This document shows, piece by piece, positions 24,480 through 31,553 of a stretch of DNA of 33,687 nucleotides (within the stretch, counting starts at the first letter, position 1; each line of letters opens with the position of its first letter). The stretch lies in the NCBI RefSeq assembly GCF_031127815.1, contig NZ_JARXHY010000026.1:1-33687 (forward strand), in the 5' to 3' direction. The DNA is from Pelagicoccus sp. SDUM812003 (GTDB lineage Bacteria; Verrucomicrobiota; Verrucomicrobiia; Opitutales; Opitutaceae). A program made the translations under genes and the position numbers. The notes below the pieces were generated by a model that was given only the letters and a program-made list of their open reading frames with translations, was not told the origin of the DNA and ran no database searches.

Positions 24480-26092
24480 CCATCGGCTTTAATAGCTTGG
24501 ACTCTCAGGTCGTCAGCTTCCCTCTAAAGCCGCAGTCCGTCCCTAACTCACAACTCCTTTTCCTCGAGGGGAATTGGCGATCCGGGCCCAATGAGCTGCT
24601 TAAGCTCTACGAGCAGTATGGCTTCGACCTGCTCCCTAAGCTTACAGGTGGATTCGCATTCGCCTTAATCGACTATAAACGGGATCTGATATTTGCCGCT
24701 CGCGACCTTGCTGGCATCGTCCCTTTCTACTTCGAGCACAGCGCACGCGAGCTAAAGTTCAGCTCTTGCCTATCCTCTCTCGTATCATCTGGAGCCGAAA
24801 CCACCCTCGATGAAGCCGAAGCCAAACGTTTCCTGTCTTCGAGCTTCCTATCCCCAAGCCAAACGGGATACCTAAACATAAAGGTCCTACCTCCCGGGCA
24901 CTATCTAACTGCCAAAGCCGATACACTCAGTATCAGTCCCTATTTCGCGGATACAAGCCTTGCCCCCCGGGCCGGAACAGACGAATCATACTCAGAGGAG
25001 CTCAAAAAGCTCCTGATAACAACGATCCGCGACCATACTCCTCGCCGAGCAAACTGGGGCACGCACATCAGCGGGGGACTCGACTCAGCCACGGTCACGC
25101 AGATCGCTAGCGACCACGCGGACAATTCGTCTACCGGAGGCTTCTCCTGGCTTCCAGCACCCAGCGACTCAAACCGCACTAGTTTCGAATACGAACTCGC
25201 TTACGCTTCCTCTCGATCGAGCAACTCCCCCTTAATCTTTTGCGGCCCTACAGCCGACGACGTAGTCAGTGTTTTAAGGAGGTCGTGGCCCCAACAACCC
25301 TACACAGGGTCGCTATTGAACGAATGGGCAGTATTGAAAGCAGCCCAAGCTCGCGGCATTACCTGCCTGCTTTCGGGATGGGGCGGAGACGAACTTGTGT
25401 CACATAGCGGCTCAAAAACCCCGCTGTCTTTGCTCCGCAGCAAACAATGGAAGGACCTTCAAGTCTACTACTCCAACGCTGGACGCCACCCGCGCCTCCG
25501 CATCGGCCTTCTTGCTGCGAAACAGCTCCTCCGAAACGGCTCGAGCCGCCTCTTCCCCCGCCCCGCCAAACCCAACCCTTTCCTTTCTCGCGCCGTCAAT
25601 CACGAAAGTCTTTCTCGTTTCCCCTCTACGAGAAGTACTCTACAGGAGCAACAGCGAGAGCTCATCAATCACGGAGCCCTTCAAGCTCGACTCGCGTGCT
25701 GGCACGCAGCTGGAGCCAACCACGGCATTTCTTACATTTTCCCGCTTTTAGACCGACGGTTGATCGAATTCTCCCTAAGGCTGCCCCCACTGCAGTTCAA
25801 CGACGGCAGAACAAAGCGAAAAGTCTTTAGAGCCGCAACGCATGGAATTATTCCCGAACTGATTCGAACCAACAAAGACAAGAACGATCCCATCAGATCC
25901 GAGGCTCTGCTACAGGCCCTGCGCTCCGGCCTCGCGGAAATCGGCTGCGAACTCAGGCAGAGAAGGACGCAACCTAAACGTGCAAGCTACCTCGACATGA
26001 AACATATACTCAATGAGCTCTCTCCAGAAAAACTGGCTCAACGAACACGATTTCGTCACCTACTCACCAGCCTCGCATTTCTCGACTTTTAA
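24476..26092 (+). CDS. Lasso cyclase-like asparagine synthetase homologue (C)
   Basis: Predicted to adenylate the core's acidic side chain with ATP and close the isopeptide ring. Residues 1-~160 resemble the glutaminase domain (LTGGFAFALIDYKRDLIFAARDLAGIVPFYFE), without an N-terminal catalytic Cys, as expected for lasso cyclases, which do not use glutamine. The synthetase domain has the ATP loop SGGLDS (199-204) and LSGWGGDEL (299-307). The 538-residue length is usual. The start is TTG at 24476, overlapping the precursor stop by 4 bp (TTGA); no ATG is available near the N-terminus, so translation is probably coupled to the precursor. Confidence 0.88.
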   Translation: MTIGFNSLDSQVVSFPLKPQSVPNSQLLFLEGNWRSGPNELLKLYEQYGFDLLPKLTGGFAFALIDYKRDLIFAARDLAGIVPFYFEHSARELKFSSCLSSLVSSGAETTLDEAEAKRFLSSSFLSPSQTGYLNIKVLPPGHYLTAKADTLSISPYFADTSLAPRAGTDESYSEELKKLLITTIRDHTPRRANWGTHISGGLDSATVTQIASDHADNSSTGGFSWLPAPSDSNRTSFEYELAYASSRSSNSPLIFCGPTADDVVSVLRRSWPQQPYTGSLLNEWAVLKAAQARGITCLLSGWGGDELVSHSGSKTPLSLLRSKQWKDLQVYYSNAGRHPRLRIGLLAAKQLLRNGSSRLFPRPAKPNPFLSRAVNHESLSRFPSTRSTLQEQQRELINHGALQARLACWHAAGANHGISYIFPLLDRRLIEFSLRLPPLQFNDGRTKRKVFRAATHGIIPELIRTNKDKNDPIRSEALLQALRSGLAEIGCELRQRRTQPKRASYLDMKHILNELSPEKLAQRTRFRHLLTSLAFLDF

Positions 26093-26101
26093 CCATACCC
26101 A

Positions 26102-26680
26102 ATGACCTCGAAGCCTCATCCTCCACTCCCACACGTATCCAAGCCTTCGAACATCAAAGACCTTGGGCCCATCGACATTGCTCAGCTAAAATCATTGGTG
26201 CTTAAGCTGAGCGAAAACGTTTGGAACCGAGAAAACGAGTCAAAGGAAAATAAATACTTCTGCTTTCACCACACCAGGCACATCGTCTTTCGATTCATAA
26301 CAGCCAATCAGGATCCAAGAAAGGGGTACTCGAATCCCATCTGGCAGGTATGGAAACCCCAACTCCTACCCATCTTTGAAGCCGCATGTTCCTCTTACGG
26401 ATTCCAAAACCCCTTCTACCCTAAGGTCATGCTGGCTAGGCTCGCAGCAGGTCACGTCATCGATCGGCACGTGGATGGAGCAGGTTCAAACCTGCTAACC
26501 CACAAGATTCACATTCCCATACAAACCAACCCTCTCGCATTGTTCCATTCTGAAAACGATTCCTACTATCTTGAAGAGGGACGTGCCTATGAAGTGAACA
26601 ACGTCAAAGCCCACGGCGTTGAGAACCTAGGTCAAGAGGACCGAATCCATCTGATTTTCGAAGTCTTCGACAACGCCTGA
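26102..26680 (+). CDS. Aspartyl/asparaginyl beta-hydroxylase-like dioxygenase
   Basis: A 192-residue Fe(II)/2-oxoglutarate oxygenase. The iron ligands are H123-x-D125 (IDRHVDGAGSN) and H171 (KAHGVENLG), with R181 in EDRIHLIFEVFD placed to bind 2-oxoglutarate; THKIHIPIQTNP and the YYLEEGRAYEVNN strand fit the Asp/Asn hydroxylase cupin fold. It starts 9 bp after the cyclase stop, so it is probably in the same operon. The core contains Asn6 and Asp10 as candidate targets. Hydroxylation would create a new OH that the sulfotransferases or glycosyltransferase could use. The substrate is inferred from context only. Confidence 0.8.
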   Translation: MTSKPHPPLPHVSKPSNIKDLGPIDIAQLKSLVLKLSENVWNRENESKENKYFCFHHTRHIVFRFITANQDPRKGYSNPIWQVWKPQLLPIFEAACSSYGFQNPFYPKVMLARLAAGHVIDRHVDGAGSNLLTHKIHIPIQTNPLALFHSENDSYYLEEGRAYEVNNVKAHGVENLGQEDRIHLIFEVFDNA

Positions 26681-26683
26681 CGA

Positions 26684-28378
26684 ATGAACGGCGCCCTCGC
26701 AACGGTGACCTCCAACGACTTCGTCAATGGAACTCAGATCATGATCCGCTCGTTTCTTAACACAAACGAATGGTTCAACGGCGACATAATAATTTTCCAC
26801 ACACAGGAACTCAGCTGCGACGCTCGCGCTTTCTTGAGCAGCCTCGGCCCACGAATTCAGCTGCGACTTCCCTCCCCTTTGATCGCACAAAGAATCGAAG
26901 GTATATTTGCCCACTCGCCAAACTCGGAAACCACAAAACTACGATTCCAATCTCTTAATTGCTTCAGCCTAAGAGGCTACAGCGAGATCCTGTTCTGCGA
27001 CAGCGATATTCTATTCCTCGCAGACATCAGCGAGCTTCTCAACGCCTCAGGGGAGTTTGTCGCCGCTCCAGATGGAGCTAATTCGATGGGAAAAGCCCGC
27101 GATCGAGCCAGTTTTGAAATCATCGAAAAAAACAGCGAAAACAGGCTGCAAAGCACTTTCAACAGCGGCTTGTTCCTAGTCAGAAACGGACTACTGAATG
27201 ACGAAACAGAAAGGCTGGTGCTACAAGAACTCACCGAAGAAAAGTGGCGTGCCACACAAACTCAACACACCGATCAAGCCGTTCTCAATCGCATTTTTGC
27301 GGACCAAGCGACCTTGGTGTCGTCAGTCTACAACTACCCTCTTCGCCACCTCTCAACTCTTCGCAATCTAAACAGCATCACCCCCAAAAGGGCAAAAGCC
27401 CTTCACTTCAACCTTCCCCTCCGTCCGTGGAACCCACGCTCGAGCGACCTATCCGATTCCGTCGATACCGACCTGCGAGAAGCCTACCTAAAGTGGCACG
27501 AAGAAGCAGCCAAATGGCCGCGATACAATTCCCCCAAAACCAATCCCAGCCTCCCCAAGCCATTCAGAGGCTCACGCTACGATCTTAATCACCTGATAGA
27601 TAAGCATATCTTCATTCTCTCGCCCAACAATAGCGGATCCACATTTCTCAAAAACGCTCTCTCACTTTCTCGGAAAACCTGGAATCTTGAACGCGAAGGC
27701 CAACATACCTTCGGCTTCCAAGGTCCTAACCCCTCAAAACACAACAACCCACTTCTGTGGGCAAGCGACCCCAAACTCCTCCAATCGCTCCGCAATCCTT
27801 CCAACTACGACTGGAAGAAAACGAAAAAAGCATGGTATTTCCAAGCGTTCGCCCAAGACCCTAATGCCAACATCTTCGTCGAGAAATCGCCACCCTTCCT
27901 TCTGCTGGCCAAAAGCCTAGCCGAAAACTTCAAGAATCCCCATTTCATTTTTCTGAGTAGAAACCCCTTCGCCGTTGCCGAAGGAATCCTCCGGCGTCGA
28001 TCGAAAGACTTTCCGAATCGAAGCATAGCTATTGAACAAACTGCCCTCCATATAACAACTTGCTTAAGTATCCAAAAATCAAATATAGAGGCATTCCGAA
28101 CCAACGCACTACACTTCACTTACGAACAATTGTGCGACCAAACGGACGCCATAGCTCAAAAGCTCTCCGATCTCGCTCCAGAACTATCTGACTTAGATCT
28201 AAACCAAGTCATCCCAGTCAAAAGTCTATATGCAGAAAAACCGAGAAATATGAACAGCGAGCAGATCGCTCGACTTAGCGACCATGACCTAGCAGCCCTA
28301 TCGAAGTGCTTCGCCCCTCATGTTCGATTGTTCGATTTTTTTGGATACAGTCCCTACACCACTAGTCCTTTCTCCTAA
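26684..28378 (+). CDS. Fusion of GT8-like glycosyltransferase and sulfotransferase
   Basis: A 564-residue two-domain protein. Residues 1-~250 resemble GT8-type GT-A transferases: SEILFCDSDILFLADI with the metal-binding D106-x-D108, TFNSGLFLVRN, HTDQAVLN and ALHFNLPLRPW. Residues ~305-560 form a sulfotransferase: HIFILSPNNSGSTFLKNAL (phosphosulfate loop, about 308-326), FVEKSPP, and FIFLSRNPFAVAEGI (421-435, 3'-phosphate site). It starts 3 bp after the hydroxylase stop and is the last gene of the run. A protein that both glycosylates and sulfates would be unusual in a RiPP cluster. The linker is intact with no frameshift, so the fusion looks genuine. Substrates are unknown. Confidence 0.8.
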   Translation: MNGALATVTSNDFVNGTQIMIRSFLNTNEWFNGDIIIFHTQELSCDARAFLSSLGPRIQLRLPSPLIAQRIEGIFAHSPNSETTKLRFQSLNCFSLRGYSEILFCDSDILFLADISELLNASGEFVAAPDGANSMGKARDRASFEIIEKNSENRLQSTFNSGLFLVRNGLLNDETERLVLQELTEEKWRATQTQHTDQAVLNRIFADQATLVSSVYNYPLRHLSTLRNLNSITPKRAKALHFNLPLRPWNPRSSDLSDSVDTDLREAYLKWHEEAAKWPRYNSPKTNPSLPKPFRGSRYDLNHLIDKHIFILSPNNSGSTFLKNALSLSRKTWNLEREGQHTFGFQGPNPSKHNNPLLWASDPKLLQSLRNPSNYDWKKTKKAWYFQAFAQDPNANIFVEKSPPFLLLAKSLAENFKNPHFIFLSRNPFAVAEGILRRRSKDFPNRSIAIEQTALHITTCLSIQKSNIEAFRTNALHFTYEQLCDQTDAIAQKLSDLAPELSDLDLNQVIPVKSLYAEKPRNMNSEQIARLSDHDLAALSKCFAPHVRLFDFFGYSPYTTSPFS

Positions 28379-28591
28379 AGCGAGAATGACAGTAGGCCTA
28401 TCACACACCGGCGCAAAGAACTCATTCATTCAAAGCCCCAAGGAATCAAAAGCCATACTCACCGTGTGACATCCACTGGCAATATCCGTTGCCAAACGGG
28501 TAATTCAGTATAGATAACGTCCGAAAAGTTTCGCACAATAGATGATGAAACCTCGAAGCCAATCGACTTAGCCAAATAGCCGTTCTTCCAA

Positions 28592-29440
28592 TCAGACCGA
28601 CCCATACCCGAGATTCATCTGTGATAGCCACCTATACAAAGCAGAGTCAGCGGAAGAAGCAATTCTCGGCACCAATTTGAATTCCCGAAACCCCATCTCG
28701 AGGAAGGCCTCAACATCAAAATAAACAAAACCTAAGGACTTTCGGTTTAAAACTTCCCGAGAACACCCGCGAGTAACTGCCTTACCTTGGTTTTTCTGCG
28801 ATACACCATAGTAGCAAGTCCGTGAGGGGCAGTTGTACGCACACCCGCCGTTGGCAAAAAGTATAACTCGCCGTTTCTCGGGCAGATTCGACAAGAAATC
28901 GAGGTCGTCATTTCGATCCATAGGAAGCACCACTTGATCGTAAAGGTCGAATGCACTTTCCAAGCGCCGCTGCGAATCGATCTTTTTTATGACGCTAGCC
29001 TTGAGGCTGTACTTCGGGAAATCGTTCTTGATCTGACGAGCCAAGGAATCGTTTACGCAAATAATCGAATTCCCTGTACAATGGTGCTTTTCCAGTATCG
29101 GCAAGGTCAACTCGTAATCCTCCTTGCGAAAGAAATGGTTCGTCAGAGTCAAGGCGATCCGAATTCCTGCACGGTCAAGCGCCTTTACATGCTCCTTGGT
29201 CAATGAGCGCTCGGTAGAATGCACTCGTCCACCATACAGTGGAGATGCTATATCCAATGATCCGAACACGCTATCGATCTGCCCCAAGCCTACGTAAAGG
29301 TAATGAACCTTCAGGTAAGAAATAACATCTATTTCAGAAGATATACTCCGGCTAGACACCGTGTATCGGGCTAATGGTGACGAAAACGCCCTCAATCGTC
29401 GCACCGTCTCTGATAAAGAATGCTCAACGATACTCGCCAC
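28592..29440 (-). CDS. Hypothetical protein with Cys cluster
   Basis: I do not recognise this 282-residue protein with certainty. It has alternating beta/alpha pattern (YLYVGLGQIDSVFG, GIRIALTLTNHFF, SIICVNDSLARQI, DQVVLPMDRNDDL) suggestive of a TIM barrel, and a cysteine cluster at C200-x3-C204-x4-C209 with C226 (ANGGCAYNCPSRTCYYG), which could bind a metal or Fe-S cluster. This recalls U32-peptidase-like barrels, but the classic signature is absent. The start is GTG at 29440. It is convergent with the lasso-like operon (214 bp apart). A link to RiPP or polysaccharide modification is possible but unproven. Confidence 0.65.
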   Translation of the reverse strand: MASIVEHSLSETVRRLRAFSSPLARYTVSSRSISSEIDVISYLKVHYLYVGLGQIDSVFGSLDIASPLYGGRVHSTERSLTKEHVKALDRAGIRIALTLTNHFFRKEDYELTLPILEKHHCTGNSIICVNDSLARQIKNDFPKYSLKASVIKKIDSQRRLESAFDLYDQVVLPMDRNDDLDFLSNLPEKRRVILFANGGCAYNCPSRTCYYGVSQKNQGKAVTRGCSREVLNRKSLGFVYFDVEAFLEMGFREFKLVPRIASSADSALYRWLSQMNLGYGSV

Positions 29441-29515
29441 TTACTTCTCATTGTCTCCAAATCGCTAGAAGGTCAAATTCAGATTCCAACCAGTTCACAT
29501 AGGTCATCTACTTAG

Positions 29516-29551
29516 ACAAAAAGGACACCGAACTAAGATCGGTGCCCTTCA
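29516..29551 (-). terminator. Intrinsic terminator after the VPDSG-CTERM gene
   Basis: Read on the minus strand: GGGCACCGA, loop TCTTAGT, TCGGTGTCC, then TTTTT. A 9-bp stem with one mismatch, 24 bp after the gene's stop at 29575. Confidence 0.85.
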
Positions 29552-29574
29552 GTTATAAAATCAAAATGTGAGAC

Positions 29575-30216
29575 CTAAGCTTTGCGTCGCTTAAGCGCGA
29601 AAAACCCAATTAAGACAGCCCCCATCAAGCCAACCAGGCTGCCAGAATCCGGGACGGGTTTGGTATCGACTGCCATTATGCCAGCCTTGAGGCCAAGCCA
29701 CTCGTCGCCTTCATAAGTGACCGAGTAGTTTATAATGCCAGTTCTTTGCAGACCGACCTGTATCGACCCGCCAAAAACACTACTATCGAGAAGCAGCTCG
29801 ATGTCCTCGCCAGTCTCAAAAATATCCCCAGAACCAACGACACCAGCGCCACTTCCCGCCGCAACTCCGCTCAGCGAAAAAACCGACCCGATGATGGGAT
29901 CGAGAATCGTTCCCAACCCGATCGAAACAATCTGCTTTTCCCTGCTCAAGTTCTTAAAAAGAAACGAAATCTCCAGGTCAGTGATCAACTCTCTCAATGG
30001 GTTAAAACCAAGGCGATCTCTTTCTTTCGCTAGATCGCCGTTCGGATTGAGGATATTGAACTCACCATAAAACGTCTGAGATTGGCTGTCATTGGGATCG
30101 AACACGTGCTTAACGATATCGATATCCACATATTTGCTTGTTTGCCACAGAGCAGCGTTGGCTGCTGAAGTCCCTAGGAAGAGAAGAGTGGCAAGGGTTA
30201 GAAGTTTCGTTTTCAT
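29575..30216 (-). CDS. Secreted protein with VPDSG-CTERM sorting signal
   Basis: A 213-residue exported protein of unknown function. A signal peptide occupies residues 1-21 (MKTKLLTLATLLFLGTSAANA). The C-terminus has VPDSG, a hydrophobic segment (LVGLMGAVLIGFFAL) and a basic end (KRRKA): the VPDSG-CTERM variant of the PEP-CTERM/exosortase signal known from Verrucomicrobiota. These proteins are expected to be cut at the motif and attached to extracellular material; the system co-occurs genomically with exopolysaccharide loci. The middle domain is beta-rich with no recognised family. ATG 30216 is chosen because the signal peptide begins there; an upstream extension (to 30288) has no coding look. 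It is followed by a terminator. Confidence 0.85.
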   Translation of the reverse strand: MKTKLLTLATLLFLGTSAANAALWQTSKYVDIDIVKHVFDPNDSQSQTFYGEFNILNPNGDLAKERDRLGFNPLRELITDLEISFLFKNLSREKQIVSIGLGTILDPIIGSVFSLSGVAAGSGAGVVGSGDIFETGEDIELLLDSSVFGGSIQVGLQRTGIINYSVTYEGDEWLGLKAGIMAVDTKPVPDSGSLVGLMGAVLIGFFALKRRKA

Positions 30217-30581
30217 GATGTTGTTCGGGTTCGCAGTGGGATCTGCTGAGTCGAACAAAACTATCCCACTGCCAGACGATTTCCACAAGTCGCTCTACGA
30301 CAGTTGCTTGCAAATAAGGGTTTCCCCTACAAGGCCATTGGGCCATAAAAAGCCTTCACTCTAGGGGCGCTAGGCGCCTTCGCTCAGGACTTTGGTCAAG
30401 GACTTGTAAAAACGCTGGCCGAACCTCCCCGCTAGCCGCCGTTTCGCGGCGTTTTTACACCTGTAAAGGCCGATTTTACGCCCTCGTGGGTAATTTGATT
30501 CACCTAACGGATCTAATACCCGAAATAAGTCCTGCCATCCAACGACTTACAGAACCCTACACCCATCGGGGATTCCCCGAC
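30217..30581. other. Intergenic region with inverted repeats
   Basis: 365 bp between the VPDSG-CTERM gene and the DNA methyltransferase gene, both on the minus strand. No gene seen. It holds the structure at 30405-30459, TTTACA-CC-TGTAAA at 30454-30467, and GGCGC-rich short repeats (GGGGCGCTAGGCGCC near 30364-30378). The promoter of the VPDSG gene should be here but I see no confident match. Confidence 0.45.
30405..30459. terminator. Nested inverted repeat, possible terminator of the ilvA-methyltransferase transcript
   Basis: Outer arms TGTAAAAACGC (30405-30415) and GCGTTTTTACA (30449-30459) pair perfectly over 11 bp. Inside, CGCCG-TTTCG-CGGCG (30437-30451) forms a second stem that competes with the right outer arm, followed by TTTTT. 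Each strand ends in T5 after a GC stem, so it could terminate in either direction. Confidence 0.45.
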
Positions 30582-31538
30582 TCAACCGATTCGGGCCATG
30601 ATCTGACGCCCGACCGCTTCGATCACGTCGGCCACCACCGCGTTGCCAAACTGCTTGTAGGCCTGCCCGGGACGGGGATCGATCTGGTACTCCTCAGGGA
30701 AACCCATCAAGCGCCGGCATTCGATGGGATCGAGTTTCCGCACCTTGCCATCGACGAGATAGGCGCCGGTCTTGGCGGCCGCGCCACCTCCGTGGGCAGA
30801 GAGCGTGATGGCGTGGCCTTCGATGGAGTAGATACGCTCGCCTTGCCCGCCTTTGTTGATGCGGCCGATCTGGATCGGGCGGTTGGGACGACGTTCCAAG
30901 AGCTCCGAGACATCCGTTCGATCGATCGAAATGTCGTCGCGGTTGATGACCCACCGGGCAGCCTGGCCGTTTTTTAGAAGGAAATCCTTCAACCTCACCC
31001 GACGGCCTTCGGCCGGCGGAAACGAAAACTCTCCCTTCGCCACATCCTTTCGAATCCCCACGATGTAGAGCCGCTTGCGAGCCTGCGGCACCCCGTAGTC
31101 CGAAGCGTTGAGCACGTCCCATTTCGTGGCGTAACCCGCTTCCTCCAGCATATCCACGGTGCGTTGCAAGGTCTTGCCGCCCTGATGCTTCACGTAGTTG
31201 GCCACGTTCTCCAGAAACACCGCCTTGGGCCGCTTGGCGCTCACGATGCGCATGACTTCGAAAAACAGCGTCCCGCGAGCGTCCTCGAAACCGAGCTGCT
31301 TGCCGCTGACCGAAAAGGGCTGGCAGGGAAAGCCGCCGCAGAGCACCTCATGGTCCGGCACCTCCTCGGCGGCTATCTTTGTGATATCGCCCGCCGGCCG
31401 GTGGCCGAAGTTTCGCTCGTAGGTCGCAGCGGCATGCTTGTCGATCTCGCTGCTAAAAACGCAGCGCCCGCCGAGACGCTCCATGCCGAGGCGAAAACCG
31501 CCTATGCCCGCGAACAGATCTATGAAGGTAAACGTCAT
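30582..31538 (-). CDS. C5-cytosine DNA methyltransferase
   Basis: Predicted to methylate carbon 5 of cytosine in a short DNA site. The 318 residues contain the conserved motifs: I FAGIGGFRLG (9-18), IV GGFPCQPFS (69-77; nucleophile C72), VI ENV (110-112), VIII QARKRLYIVG (152-161), and X YKQFGNAVV near residue 300. The target-recognition region before motif IX is short, as in small Dcm-like enzymes, so the site cannot be predicted. It starts 15 bp after the ilvA stop on the same strand and has one of the few Shine-Dalgarno-like sequences in the window (GGAG, 5 bp before ATG). No restriction endonuclease is adjacent, so it looks like an orphan methyltransferase. Confidence 0.93.
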   Translation of the reverse strand: MTFTFIDLFAGIGGFRLGMERLGGRCVFSSEIDKHAAATYERNFGHRPAGDITKIAAEEVPDHEVLCGGFPCQPFSVSGKQLGFEDARGTLFFEVMRIVSAKRPKAVFLENVANYVKHQGGKTLQRTVDMLEEAGYATKWDVLNASDYGVPQARKRLYIVGIRKDVAKGEFSFPPAEGRRVRLKDFLLKNGQAARWVINRDDISIDRTDVSELLERRPNRPIQIGRINKGGQGERIYSIEGHAITLSAHGGGAAAKTGAYLVDGKVRKLDPIECRRLMGFPEEYQIDPRPGQAYKQFGNAVVADVIEAVGRQIMARIG

Positions 31539-31553
31539 GACTGCTCCGTCTCC

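Noticed and set aside
30486-30977. 163-codon + strand frame at the 3' end of the DNA methyltransferase
   Set aside because: Antisense to conserved methyltransferase motifs. No recognised domain.
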